DNA of 64,000 bases, taken from positions 6,386,001 to 6,450,000 of the forward strand of contig BSBN01001687.1 in NCBI GenBank assembly GCA_027924645.1, in the 5' to 3' direction. Within the stretch, counting starts at the first letter, position 1, and every line of letters begins with the position of its first letter. The stretch is from Cunninghamia lanceolata. Taxonomy: Eukaryota > Streptophyta > Pinopsida > Cupressales > Cupressaceae. Below are positions 1 through 12,370 of this stretch, piece after piece. A program made the position numbers and the translations under genes. The notes under the pieces are model-generated. The model was not told the origin of the DNA. It searched no databases and saw nothing but the letters and a program-made list of their open reading frames with translations.

Positions 1-1544
1 CAAGAAACCAATATTTTCCCCAAAAAGAATGCACCACCACTGGTACTCTTCCAGTCATCCACATCTCCTGCCCAATTCGCATCTATATATGCATGAAGAG
101 AGAAATCATGATCCCTAGGATACCATAAACCATGCTCAATTGTTCCCTTTAGATATCTAAAAATTCTCTTGATTGCCATTACATGAGATTCTCTAGGATC
201 AGCTTGGAATCTGGCAACAAGACCAACAACATTCATAATGTTAGGTCTAGTTTGAGTAAGATATAGTAGTCCTCCAATCATTGACCTGTACTTTTTCTGA
301 TCAGCCTTAGGAGATTCATCATCTTTGCTTAGTTTACATCTGGTTGCCATGGGAGTATTCATTGGTTTTGAATCTTCCATCCTAAATTTCTTCAACAATT
401 CTTTCACATATTTGGTCTGAGATATGAAGATCCCTTTCTTTGTTTGAGTGATTTGTAGACCCAAGAAGAAATTCATTTCCCCAAACATAGACATCTCAAA
501 TTCACTTTTCATTTGATTTGCAAAAGTCTTGCACATACTATCTCTAACTCCAAAAATAATATCATCAACAAATACTTCAACAATCAAGATATTTTCATGT
601 TTAATTTTGAAGTATAAGTTACTGTTGGTAGTACCTTTTTTGAAACCAATCTTCAAAAGATGTTTATCCAATCTTTCATACTAGGTCCTTGGGGCTTGTT
701 TGAGTCCATATAGTGCTTTATCCAATTTAAAGACCATATCATCATGATCAAACAACTGAAATCCATTCAATTGCTCAATTTATACTTCTTCTTCCAAGTC
801 ACCATTCAGGAAGGCAGACTTGACATCCATCTGATATACTTTGAAATCCTTGAAGGCAGCAAAAGAAAGAAATAATCTGACTACTTCAATTCTTGCTACC
901 AGAGCAAAAGTTTCTTCAAAATCAACTCCTTATACTTGAGAATAACCCTTGTAGACCAATCTGGCTTTGTTTTTGACTACTTCACCATCTTCATTCAGTT
1001 TGTTCTGGAAGACCCATTTGGTTCCAATCACATTTTTATTTCTAGGTCTAGGAACAAGATCCCAAGTGTGATTTTTCTCAATCTACATCAGCTCTTCCTC
1101 CATTGCTTTGGCCCAGCTTTCATCATTGCATGCTTCACTTGCTATTTTTGGTTCAATCTTTGAAATAAGACAATACTTTTCTAAGTCTTGAGCAATCTTT
1201 CTTCTTGTTTGAACACCTTTGCTTTTATCACCTGTGATATGATCTTTAGACTGATTCAGTCTTACATATCTGGGAGTTTTGGGAATTTCTTGCACTTCTA
1301 TTTCTTGGATAGATTCTTTCAAACTTATCTCTTCTTCCTGTATTTCAAGATTCTCCAGATCAGTCTGGATCCTAATTTTAGAAGGGGATTGAACCAAAAC
1401 ATCATTCTGATCATCTTCTTCATATTCATAAAACCTTGAGGGTTTTTCAATGCCTTCATCAACCTTCACATTTGTACTTTCTATAATATTTCTCAATCTC
1501 TTGTTATAACACCGATATGCTTTGCTTTGAGTACAATAACCCAA
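1..1544 (-). pseudogene. pol: Copia A linker, reverse transcriptase and RNase H, broken and cut by window edge
   Basis: 1544-1083 encodes the integrase-RT linker (CYNKRLRNIIES, then an acidic region ending EAMEEELM-like). RT follows from about 1080 leftwards: [39 protein letters not shown], and the catalytic motif VFVDDIIFG at about 575-548 (the usual Tyr of YVDD is Phe). RNase H begins near 75 with an Asp-Ala-Asn-Trp-Ala-Gly motif and runs off the window. A TAG replaces the Trp after GLKQAPRT, and a TAA lies after GYSQV. The element cannot make a full polyprotein. Confidence 0.9.
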
Positions 1545-1550
1545 GAATAT

Positions 1551-2720
1551 TCCTTCATCACTTCTAGCATCAAATTTTTCAAGGTCTTCATCTCTTTTAA
1601 TATAACATTTACTACCAAAGACTCTAAAATACTTTACAGTGGGAGTGATGCCAAACCAGAGTTCATAAGGGGTCTTACCAATATTGCTTATGATTTGTAC
1701 TCGATTAAGAGTATAGACAACAGTGCTTACAGCTTCTCTCCAGTAGATCTAAGGAATATTTGCTTCTATCATCATGGTCCTAGATGCTTCCTGAATGGTC
1801 TAGTTCTTTCTCTCCACTACTCCATTATTTTGTGGAGTCCTTGGAGCAGATAACTATCTTTTTATCCTATGTTTCTCACAGAATTTTATGAACTCTCCAG
1901 ATGTGAATTCTCCACCTCTATCAGACCTAAGAAACTTTATGTTTAACCTAGTTTCATTCTCTACCATTGCCTTGAATATTTTGAATTTCTCAAGAGCCTT
2001 AGATTTCTCTTTCAACATCATCCGGGATTGGTCATCAATTAATAGCATGAAATATTTATCACCTTGTAAACTCCTGATTCTTACTGGTCCACATAGATCA
2101 GTATGTACTAAGTCCAACAATCTGGTAGAAGATTGTTCCTTACTTTTGAATGTGACTCTACTTTGCTTACCCAGCTGACATTCTTTGCAAAAACTGTTAG
2201 TAGGTTTCACCAGTCTTGGAAGATCTCTTATAGCCTAAGTATTGCTTGTCTTGATGATGTTATCAAAATTTACATGACACATTCTCCTACATCACAACCA
2301 ACTCTGATTAATTTTAACAAATAAACAACTTTTGCCAATACCAACCAAGTGGAAGATGTTACCTTTTGTTTGAGTATTAGATGCAATCTCTATTCCAGAA
2401 CTTTCAAAGATTTTACATTTTCTATTTTTGAATCAGAGATCATAGCCTTTGTCCACCAATTGCCCGACACTGAGAAGATTGTGCTTCAAGCCTTCAACAT
2501 ACAATACATCACTGGTTTTATTCTTTCCATCAAAAGAAATAGTTCCTTTGCCTTTGATTCTGCCAGCAGAATTATCACCAAATTTTACAACTCCTCCTTC
2601 ATATCTTTCCAGTTATATGAACTTATTTTTGTCACCAGTCATATGGTGGGAGCATCCACTATCAATGACTCATTCATCCTTTTCTTCAACTTGAGTAGCC
2701 AGAGCTCTTTCTAACTATTT
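1551..2720 (-). pseudogene. pol: Copia A protease and integrase, broken
   Basis: The aspartic protease motif DSGCSHHMTG is encoded around 2670-2628. It is followed by the GAG-pre-integrase zinc region (CKECQLGKQSRVTF near 2185-2145) and the integrase core. The first catalytic Asp is in LVHTDLCGP, and LRSDRGGEFTS carries the second. The segment after LIDDQSRMM looks about six residues short relative to family members (aromatic/hydrophobic residues missing before LKEKS), so a small in-frame deletion is likely. The piece 2210-1854 stays open for 118 codons. The integrase would insert the cDNA; here the frame is interrupted. Confidence 0.85.
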
Positions 2721-2818
2721 ATGATTGACAAATTCAGTGGTCATTGGATCTTCTTCCTTGATGGCAATAAACACCTAGTCACTTTTGGATTTGTTTCCTG
2801 TCTCTGATTCATCATCTG

Positions 2819-3767
2819 TTACTCCTTCATCATCATCATCTTCATGAACATAGCAACATTTCTTTTGGAATCTTGATCTATTTGTATTTGTCCTTGAAAA
2901 TCTTTCCAGACACCTTGAAGCAAAATGACCAATCTTGTTGCAGTTGAAACATTTGAAGGGTAATTTTCCTTCATACTTACCAGATCCTCTTGGCAGTCTT
3001 TTTGCAATAAGGGCTTCAAGTTGAGCAGCTTCTACCTTATCTTTTTCCAGATCTTTTCTTTCTTTTTCATACCATTATAGTTTCTTTGAGGAGTTATCTC
3101 CTAGATCATACCTTTGTTGACCTTTTACAGAGGCACTAGCTTTGAATGCAAATTATGTCTTGGGGGGTGCATCTCCAAACTCAGCCAATTCAACTGCAGC
3201 CAATTTTCTAACCAATTGATCTATTGTGATATTTGATAAAGATCTAAATTCTTCAATAGTAGAAACCTTGTGTTTGTAAGCAGGAGGTAGGGATCTAAGA
3301 ACTTTGGCAACAATCTCATCTTCATCTAGGGTTCCACCAGCACACCTAATGCCACAAACAAGCTCATTTACTTTTGGCATAAATGTAGTGATATTCTCAT
3401 CTTCATTCATCTTTAGTTTTTTGAATTTTCCTTTCAAACTCTGTAGCTTGGCACATTTAACATATTTGTCTCCTTCATGCAGAAGTTCCAGCTTTGCCCA
3501 AATCTCATATGAAATTTTTAAATCCATAACATTTGTCAGCTCTGAATCAGATAAGGCACTTAGTAAGGCTTATTTAGCTTGAAGATTATCTTCAGCATCT
3601 CTAATTTCATCTACATTTGTTAGACCATTCTTTGGAGGAACATACTTCTTGGAAGTTATGGTCTAATATTGCATTCCCATACATTGCAAGTGACATTCCA
3701 TGCGACTTTTCCAAAGAGTGTAATTAGTTCCATCAAACCTCAAACTATCCTTCTTGTAGGAAGACAT
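2819..3767 (-). pseudogene. gag: Copia A gag (UBN2-type) with zinc knuckle, broken
   Basis: Nucleocapsid/capsid part of the Copia polyprotein, which packages element RNA into virus-like particles. The likely ATG is at 3767, 44 bases after the PBS. The N-terminus reads FDGTNYTLWKSRMECHL, the usual start of UBN2-type Copia gag. The best-preserved stretch is 3527-3153 (WAKLELLHEGD, then a long helical region). A CCHC knuckle, CFNCNKIGHFASRC, is encoded at 2951-2910, in a different frame from the longest local ORF. Stops fall after about residue 34 (GMQY) and near 3575, with more downstream. It was once continuous with the protease-integrase region. Confidence 0.85.
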
Positions 3768-3810
3768 CTTAGATCTCCTCAAGTGATTAAGATCCTTTTA
3801 GAGGAACTTG

Positions 3811-3822
3811 GCTTTGATACCA
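3811..3822 (-). other. Primer binding site of Copia A
   Basis: TGGTATCAAAGC on the minus strand, two bases inside the LTR end. It matches the 3' end of plant initiator tRNA-Met (usual PBS TGGTATCAGAGC) with one mismatch. Confidence 0.85.
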
Positions 3823-3824
3823 AT

Positions 3825-5228
3825 TGTTGGTTTTACGATAGACAACTAAGAGGGGGGTGAATCAGTTGTCACAAAACTTTCTTTTCTTTAAGCACTTAAA
3901 TCCTTTGTGTGTTTCAACAGCATAATAATAATTTAATCATGGAAGCACAATATAATAATTCAAGAGTAGAAACACATTAACACATATGACACCAAGATTT
4001 TAATGTGGAAAACCCAGTTAATGGAAAAACCATAGGGTGACTAACCCAAGATTGTATTCTCTATTAAAAGAATAAGAGGAACAAAATGGCACTTGCCAAT
4101 TAGGGCTCACTGCCTGAGCAGACTGCTCACAAGAGGCCCACTACCTACAAGAGACACACTGTCTACAGAATGATAATATAAATATTACATACTTGAACTG
4201 GTAATTAGCATCTTCACCATGCTTGAGACAGTTCCATTTAGGCTCAACACTTCTGCTCTGCTTTTCACTCTTCTCCTTTCTACCACACTCTCATCTCCAC
4301 CAAGTATACTTTGAAATGGCTTCACAACTCTTATTTATACATGACATCGTCTTTGGGATGATCATCAAAGATAGAATAATACATACTTTATTTTATTACA
4401 GGGAAAATACACAAATACAACTTGATTTGTTACAATATCTTCATGCGTATCACCACACTATCGGCCACACATATCTAGGACTTCAATCTTCTTAGAGGAA
4501 CACACCATGCTTCACAGAATATCTTCAAGATCATCTGCAAGATGTGTAAAACATCTAGTCGGCCAAGATTAGGAAGAACATCATCATCCAGAAGTAAATC
4601 TTCAATTACGAGCTCAATCTTCAATGCGGACCACCAACACAAACTGGACACAATCTAGAGACCCCCACAAGCTTTCTTGAATCACCAAGAACATCCACAC
4701 CACTTCTGTTCATTGAAATCATTTGCATCTTCATCCGGAACCTCAAGAACATAGTCTATCATCACTGTCACATTAGAATAAATGCTTGCGGACCTCCAGA
4801 CCATGAACCAATTAAGTTGTCATTTCACATTGGCTTCCTAAACACTCTACCAAATCCACAGAGAAAGATATTGTATTTCTAGATCTCACCGGACCTATTT
4901 GTGTCACTCTGTCACCTCTGAACAGCTGCCAGAATTGGTTCAACCCATATGGCCGTAACTTCTTCAAATCTTCATGTGGACCTCTCAAATCTTTACTGGA
5001 TCATATTTAGACACATATCTACAAACCATTTGATGTGCATCCTCTGATATTCATCTTAGCTAGGATCTTCACTTCATAGAGCTTCACTGTCTTCACTGTT
5101 CTTCTCTATTTCTAATAGGACTAATTTTCTCAATATCCTTAGTACACAGCTCATCCAATCCTTGTCATCAATGCAACAGGAGTATGCTGACATCAATGAC
5201 AACATCGGTTAAGTCCATACTTGCAACA
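3825..5228 (-). repeat. 5' LTR of Copia A
   Basis: On the minus strand it starts TGTTGCAAGTATG at 5228 and ends CCAACA at 3825, directly before the PBS. The right boundary is placed by similarity to the ends of LTRs I (15157) and J (60452). The U5 side (about 3840-4170) matches C's LTRs in reverse orientation, including the block with repeated 'cactgcctacaagagacacactg'-like words. Only one copy lies in the window. Confidence 0.75.
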
Positions 5229-6811
5229 CATTGATCTTAACTTCTAGAAATCTATAAATAAAACATCTTCTCAACCTCTCATCCATCTCTCATTTTTGTA
5301 AACTTATGTTGTTGCAATTGATTCATTCACTTTGGGAGATCAAACTTATGCTATTTTGATTAAGCAATCCACATATCCACTATGTATCAAAGGCACACAT
5401 CTATTGGAGTTGGGTGCATTCCAATATGCTCAATCTATGAGGTTGAATTTGTGTGCGAAGGAAAGTATACTGGTGTTTAGTTTATTCTCTTTGATTTATC
5501 TTTGTATGCGAATTTATACCCTCACATTCTAGTATGCCTGGTAATCTAACCCCATTTTGTTGTGAGTTTGTGAGTTCTGCAAGTTCTTTTAACAAAGTTA
5601 AAGTCTAGTATCTAGAGTTTTTCTGCAAGCTCACTGTGTTCATCAACCTTCACATACATTATCAAGGGAGTCATGGCACTGTTGATTTGTACATTTGAGG
5701 GCTCAACATAAACGTTGTCATTATCATGCCTTCCCATGAGGAAATCTTGCCAATTAACTCTACTACAATGGAGTGGCCTTACACACTAAAAGGATATGCA
5801 TATTCTACTACCATTGGTATGCAAATCTTTCTTGCTTTTATGTTAATTTTGGTGTGCTTCTATTTTGATGTTATGCTAGTGTGATACTTTCAGGGTTCTA
5901 GAAGAATGCAAAGTGTTATACAGAAGGCATCAAGAGTTTTGAAGGCAGTCTTTTCTCAACAGATTACAGAGTTTGAGTATTTTTATTTGCACTTGTTAAA
6001 GTAGTTATAATGGTAGTTGACACAGTTTTAGGAAGATAGAAGATAGCAGCGGGGGGATTTTTGTGGATATCCTTCTCCTAGGCTCACCCTCAGCACTGGT
6101 TCGGCCTTATGAAGGATAACCAAGGTTGAGTATCATCAATTTATTTGTTTATTATTAATGAACATTAAATTTGATTTCTAGATGCCCTTCTATGGTTGTG
6201 AATTGGTCAAATTCTCAGGTTTATTTTATAGTTTCTGATGTGAAATTATTTATTTTTTTCATCTGATGATATGCATGTCTAGAGACAAATTGTAATGCTT
6301 TTTTGAGCTAATGAGTACAAATTTATTAACATTAAAATATATTAGAACTCTCATAGTTGTTGTATTTGATGTGGAAAAGCCAACAATTAAAAGTCCTTGG
6401 TGCAACGTCTCTACCATTGTGGAATGAAAGCTTCCATGAAAATACTAATTTCACATGACTCCGCTCTATCAATGATATTGTGATCATCCATTTTGGTGGT
6501 GTAGGCCTACACCAACCCACTGATCATGAGATTGGAGCCTTTCTGAAAAGCATTGGAATTCCATTTAACTCATTTGCTTCTAAATTATGATCACCATATC
6601 TACACGTAGGTGGTTTGGAGGATCTACAGGTCAGAGAATAAGTGTTTAAGTATTATTTCAAGCACATATAGGGAGGCCACAACATTGAAGGAATTGGATT
6701 ACCATCCACAGAAACTACATCTAGTTCATATACCTTTTTTTTTTAAGTGATTGCCATTAATTGTGCCTTAGGAAGGAGGTCATAGTTACACAGTGAAGCC
6801 AAATCTGAAAC
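5229..6811. other. Non-repetitive host segment, mostly non-coding
   Basis: About 1.6 kb between Copia A and solo LTR I. The same host sequence resumes at 15163 if I and its nested element are removed (both sides carry gaaac). Apart from the nitrate-reductase-like relic at 5678-5816 I recognise no gene. Possible splice-like signals occur (GT after 5816, a pyrimidine-rich tract and AG near 5893), and there is a short open stretch at 6465-6590, but neither leads to a known protein. Confidence 0.5.
5678..5816 (+). pseudogene. Nitrate-reductase-like relic (molybdenum-cofactor dimerisation region)
   Basis: A 46-codon stretch reads LNINVVIIMPSHEEILPIN followed by a segment ending RPYTLKGYAYS-like (here EWPYTLKGYAYS). 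This is the signature of the Mo-cofactor dimerisation domain of plant NADH:nitrate reductase, where the consensus is LNINSVITTPCHEEILPIN...QRPYTLKGYAYSGGG. Seen here: Cys replaced by Ser before HEE, one in-frame TGA upstream of LNIN, and loss of similarity after GYAYS, where a GT dinucleotide could mark an old intron border. The rest of the enzyme (haem, FAD and NADH domains) is not visible nearby. It is probably a captured or decayed fragment of the cytosolic enzyme gene; the sulfite oxidase family is the alternative. Confidence 0.65.
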
Positions 6812-8121
6812 TGTTGAAGGCACAAGACAACTGAGAGGGGGGTGAATCAGTTGTATCAAAAACCTTAAATTCTCTGGAATAAAATCGCATTCACATTCAC
6901 TTCCTTTAACCCCTTAATCTGTTATGAAGATTAAACATGAAATTGAGAATCAAAACTTAAACACATCAACACCATACACACATGAACACCAGATTTTTAC
7001 ATGGAAAAGGGAAAAACCATAGTGAGTGTTAGCTCACAATATAATGTAGTAACAATACCAAATAACAAAAGAGGCTCACTACCTAAAAGAATGCTCACTA
7101 CAAAAAAAGGCTCACTACCAAATGGTGGCTCACTGCCAAGGGGTGGCTCACTGCCATGAACTAATATGATAGCATCTACCACATGCCTGAGTTTAGTTCC
7201 AATGAAGCACAATATAGATCACCTTCCCTACCTCACAACACAAACACTTTCATCTTCGCACACTCACACATTACACACAGATTTATTACATTTATTTATA
7301 CCAATTATCAACCTTGGAACAATCTCCAAGGTCAGAAAACATACATAATTCAAAATAGGTCTAGGCCTAAACAAAATTACGGAGAAAATGAATGAAAGAA
7401 GAACACTTCATGGCTTAGCTCAAACCAAAATACATCTTCACATGCTTCAACACACTTCCACAATCCACAAAACACCTCCGCAACAAGTGTAAACAACCAA
7501 GTTGGTCAGAACTGGTGTAAACACCAAGAACACTTAGGTACATGCTTCCATGAACATAATCATGACTTGTGGACTAGACATAGCACTTCAACACAATCTA
7601 GAGACATCCACGAACAACATAAAATCACCTAGGAGCCAACAAATCTAGCTACAACAAGTTTCACTTGAAGGCAACAGATGTCACTTGAAGACAACTTACA
7701 AATAACACTATAAGTTTTTCTATTCAATAGCTTGCTTTATGGAGCACCAAATCACAAATCCTTTGGAATGAAGATAGCTAAGAACATTATAAAAATATTT
7801 CCAGAACCACATCACCTGAAACCATTCTGTAGAGAAATGCGGAGCAAAATACTTTCTCCTAGACACCTATGCACAACACTAAGACTCTGTCAAATACAGT
7901 CTTCAAACTGGTGAACACAACTTCTACTGTACAGCGATCCAGACCACCAAATTATCGATTTAGCATCTTCAAACACTTCTCTAAAACATATCCAAATCTC
8001 ATACTCTTCTCTTCGACATAGAAGAAATGCGAAGCAAAAACTCAGACAGTGTCCTGTAAGCCAGAATACTCTGCAACACATTGTTTCCACTTGGAGAGCA
8101 AATTTTTTCAAAAGCACTTGG

Positions 8122-9372
8122 TGTTTAAGGGAAAATTGGATTTTTTAATGATCTAAATGTTTAGATGTTTAAATCTGCCTCTCCACTATACATTCAAGGA
8201 TCTAGGGTCAAGTGACAAGCACTATCATACTCTAAGTCACTTCCAGATGTAGGGGAACTTGGATTAGGGAATTTAATTATTAATTTTCCTTCTCTTATGT
8301 CCAATTAACCATTAAAACCCTAATTATGTAAATATGGAAAACAAATTAATGAAAGATAGAAAAATCTCTTGCAAACAGGAGTAAAATACTGAATTACAAA
8401 ATACATGTTTTCCAGGTTCTGAAGCGGAATAGTCAGGGACACTGGAGTGGGCGCCCAAGTCCAAGGTACCTACGTTTTCAGGGAATTTAGACCTCCTTCC
8501 AACACTGATCAGCCCTGTAACCTCTGTTTCCTGAGATCTATCTATGGAGGACACTAGAGTGAGTGCTCAAGTCCTAGAAGTGCTCCTATGTCTAACTTTT
8601 CTTGAGATCCTGAATCCCTGATGCCTGCCAAGCCTTCTTGCAACTCCACTTTTTCCATATGCGACACCTGTAACCTGCAATCACAAGTCTTGGTTTGGGG
8701 GTTGTGGTGTTTAGAGGCTTTCGTCAGTCAAGCCCCTGAGGACACTTAAGTCTTTGAACACCATTGTTAGACAAAGAGTGCGTGTCCTTGTGAGGCAAAG
8801 GTAAAAACTAAAGGAATCAATGATAAAAAAAAACACAATGATATGTCACCTTGTAGTGAAGCTCTCATGGAAGAAAATTCTCTTCATGCCATGAGGAGAT
8901 TGATGCTCAAATCTACAAATATCAACATACAAAACACACAAGTCTTCTCTTGTAACACAATAGAAAGCCTTGAATCACCTTGAGAACACTTGAACATCAC
9001 AATTGCCATCTAGTTTACAAATGAATTCCTAAGCAAGCTTATATATGCACCTACAAGCATTCCCACCAAGATTTTAAAAATCAAACTTACCGTGTCGGTA
9101 AAAGAACCAAATAATGGTCATAAACTGACCCCCAAAAATGAGGGCTGCCCCAAAATAGGGCAAGACTAGGGCATGGGTGCCCAAGTCCTCCCCCCTATTT
9201 TGGGCAGGGTACAGCTCAAGGGGTCCACCTAGGTCCAATTTGCCATGGAACCTAGGTCTCATTCCATCGAGATGCCAAAATATGAATTAAAATGTCCTAA
9301 ATGCATACTAAAGATCCAGGAGCTAAACCTTATGAGGGAAAAGCCCCCAAGGGGACATTTTTTGATGTTACA
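8122..9372 (-). repeat. 3' LTR of K
   Basis: Second LTR copy, next to the purine tract at 9373-9387. The short ORFs inside it on either strand are also present in the other LTR and are not genes. Confidence 0.9.
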
Positions 9373-11149
9373 TTTAGCCCCCACTTTAATGTATGTATAA
9401 ATGTGAGGCCAATACATGCATTAAAGTAAGGTCACAAACACAAGAAACACATCAAGCATGGAGAATACATGCCAATTACATAGAAGACAGTAACAGGCAC
9501 ACAAAACACAAAGAAGACAGTTAGTCACGTAGAACACGGAGAAGATAGTCAATGCATAAAAGACACATTAATGCATGGAAGACAGAAATGATATCTTTCC
9601 TTTTCTTTTTCTCATATATATGAAATGCAAATGCAAGTACTGGAAAGTAAACAAACCTCCCATAATACAAGATGCACTACCCTAAGGCACAGATCTCTAT
9701 ATATGGGGCAACACACACACAAGACACGCAAAACATCCCAAAAATGCAAGAAGCACTACCTGAGGACACTGGTCTCTGTATATGGGGCAACAAACACGCC
9801 ACACAAAATAAGCACACCAAAACACACACACTTGAAGACACGGAGAAAACACAGTAGACAAGCGATGGAGTGTACCTATTTATAGGTCCAACACCATCTC
9901 AGGCACATTATAGGTACACACCAATGATTGGGCTTTGCCACAACAATCCCAAAAAACATGCTTAAGGGTTGAGTTAGTCACAGAACCACTCCCCACCTAC
10001 AGAACCACTCCTTGCATCCACAGAGGATCTTTGAAAAATGACAGGATGATGCAATCTTCTCCAAGAAATACACCATCCCCGCCTCTGCCAAGGGCTTAAG
10101 ATAAAAAGGATATACGCAATATCCCACCTCTGCAGAAGGCTTACATGATTGATTAATTGATTGATTGCAAACAAACTCAGGATGCATGATACATTACCCT
10201 AGGGCGCAAGTCTTTACATTTGAGGTCAAACACATTGCTAACATCTATAGCAGACAACTTACCTTATATATGTCCCCACCTTAAGGTGGTTGATATTAGG
10301 TATCGATATCAAGCACGTTAAAGTAGGAAGAAAACACACAAGGGAACACTGACTTTCTCAAAGCCCATGCCCCCCGGAGGTGACATGTACTTTACGATCG
10401 CCAAATGTTCCCACAAACACATCACTGCAAGAAACATGTTAATGTCAACATCATGATAAACAACAACATCAATGCATATGATTAACCACATAAAGAGTGA
10501 AGGTTATACAACGGATTCAAAGTTTGAGGATAACTGTGAGGCTATATCACGAAGCTCTCTGAATCGAGTACTGCCAAGGCTAGATTCAAAGGCAAACAAA
10601 GGTGCATAGAGCAGCAGTATTGTTAAGGTTTGTAAATGCGATAGAAACATCATCAAATTCATTATGCATAAAGCATGAGTGCTTCTACTAGCCAAGCATC
10701 GGATAAGATATACAACCCCATCATCATATTAGGAACTAAGTCCAATTTTTTATTGCTCTCGAAAGGAACACTAGGTCTACATTAGTATAAATGGTTGCCG
10801 TCATCCGCCTACTAGGTGGAAACACTAGAGGAAGGGAAATAATAAATAAGAGAGGAGAAAACAAGTGTCTTAGGGACAGTCATGTAGGAGGGTGCCACTA
10901 AGTCACCAACCATGACGCTATGTCTGTAAGACACAACACACAACAATGAAATTAGAGAGAGGCAATTTAGAAGAATGATGATACAAATAAAAGAAGGTCA
11001 TAACAGAGGTAGTCTCCTGGTATCCTAAACCTTATAGGAGAATCTGAGGTCATCCAGGAGGCCTAAACAACACATGACACATCACGGGGGAAGCACATCA
11101 CAAGAGAGATAAAGGGTTAGAGATACTTACCTATAGGGCCCCTACTAGG
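9373..11149. other. K 3' internal region, non-coding with short repeats
   Basis: Between the K ORF and its 3' LTR. It contains A/C-rich sequence and imperfect repeats of a 'gcactacc...atatggggcaacacaca' unit at about 9671-9720 and 9752-9797, with a weaker copy near 10182. No coding sequence is recognised; the ORFs at 9625-9885 are made of this repeat. Confidence 0.6.
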
Positions 11150-12370
11150 CTAGAAGTTGTCTATAAGCAAATCATCGTCATCATCTTCCCACTCCGTAAT
11201 GTTGGAGGATAGTGGGACATATGGTATCATAGCCAAGTTCATATCTTGTTCATCTTGCTGTTCATTTTTAGGATCATCTTTGTTTGGTTGAATCTTGGGA
11301 TCAATGTTTTCTTGTTGAGAGGCAAGGTTTATGGTATAGGCTTGTCTTCTTTTTCTTCTTTCTCTTGCTTTTCTATTTCATTTTGTTTTACCACTTATCT
11401 CTTGTAAGATAGGGCTATCCTCTTTCATAGGCTTGTGCAAATGAGAAGATGAAGCAATGGGGTCAAACCTCATTTGTCATGGTGGAGCATTTTGTTGTTG
11501 ACAATGACCTCCCAATCTTTGTAAGGATTTCGAGGGAGGAACCTCAGCATAGGGACCCTGTCCTTTTGGTCTAAAGTTCTATTCACATGTGGGTTGTTTA
11601 TTTTTTGTCATTTCTTGTGTAGGAGGACTAGGTGTTGGATGTAATAGTTTCGCTTTGTAATTTCTATAGCTCAAAAATGTAAAGTCTATTCGTAGCTCTA
11701 ATTTGTCGCTAGTATTTTTGTTGCAAAAGTAATCTAGTGTGAAGTGTTGTTGTGTAGTTAAAGGCTTATATGTATTTCAATGAATGACATGCACTTGTCC
11801 ATTCAAAGGAAATTTAACACATTTATAAATTGTTGAAGGGACCGCTTTCATAACTTTTAACCAAGGGATTCCAAGTTTTATGTCAAAGGTATCAGAATCG
11901 AGAGTAATATCAAACCATTGCTCAACATGTTTCTCAAATACATTTACTAACAATGATATCTTACCCAGTGATTTCTTTAAGGCTCTCGTATGTGTCTTAA
12001 TCATCAAGCTCGAAAGGCTATAAGGACCTTGTATTAATTGATTCAAAAAGAGGAATTTTTTAGTGGAAACATTAGTCATGCAATTAGGATCAATCAGAGT
12101 TCCCTCCACATTATTTCCCATGATCTTTAAGGTGATGTAAAGAGGTCCTTTAGAGTCACCGATTGTTCTATCATGAGGTGTAAAGACAATTTCAAGTTCG
12201 GGAGCCTTTCTTTTCATGTAAGGTCTAGGAAGGAACCTATCATTGCCATTTTGATTAGAGGCCATATTTATATGCTCAAACCAATTCAAAATTAGATTTT
12301 GAAAGCTTTTCAAATTTGGTGCAAAAGACAAGAGCAAAAATAGCCTAGAATGCTTTATTTTTTGATACAT
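11150..12370 (-). pseudogene. K ORF: retroviral-type protease-like protein with acidic tail
   Basis: One continuous 407-codon frame with four stops (near 11779, 11574, 11477 and 11384), three of them TGA in contexts that fit CGA-to-TGA change. The first Met is at 12370; MASNQNG at about 12265 may be the real start. Residues about 75-195 resemble the aspartic-protease region of Tat/Athila-type Gypsy: a strand-loop LIDPNCMTNVS where LIDGGSALN-like is expected, then GIPWLKVMKAVPSTIYKC, matching the conserved LGRPWIHxMxAVPSTYHQC block also seen in F. The DGG/DSG active site is therefore degenerate (Asp-Pro-Asn). The C-terminal half is polar, with a KARERRKRRQ basic patch and a DDDDDLLIDNF acidic end. 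No gag or RT accompanies it. Confidence 0.7.

Larger units (their letters stand above)
1..5228 (-). mobile_element. Copia A, truncated LTR retrotransposon
   Basis: Ty1-copia element read right to left. The order on the minus strand is 5' LTR (5228-3825), PBS (3822-3811), gag, protease, integrase, reverse transcriptase and part of RNase H, which runs off the left window edge. The domain order protease-integrase-RT is diagnostic of Copia. The 3' LTR lies outside the window, so length and target duplication cannot be checked. Its LTR resembles I and J over most of its length, and its U5 part resembles the LTRs of element C. All coding parts carry stops. Confidence 0.93.

Noticed and set aside
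936..2714. Plus-strand ORFs of 63-121 codons opposite Copia A
   Set aside because: They are antisense shadows of integrase and RT; the minus strand gives clear family motifs.
5894..6130. Further exons downstream of the nitrate-reductase-like relic
   Set aside because: A splice-like AG precedes an open stretch, but its residues do not match any later part of nitrate reductase, and frames break quickly.
7166..8117. ORFs of 60-75 codons in the region of LTR I
   Set aside because: They lie inside a solo LTR; the matching part of LTR J does not preserve their frames.
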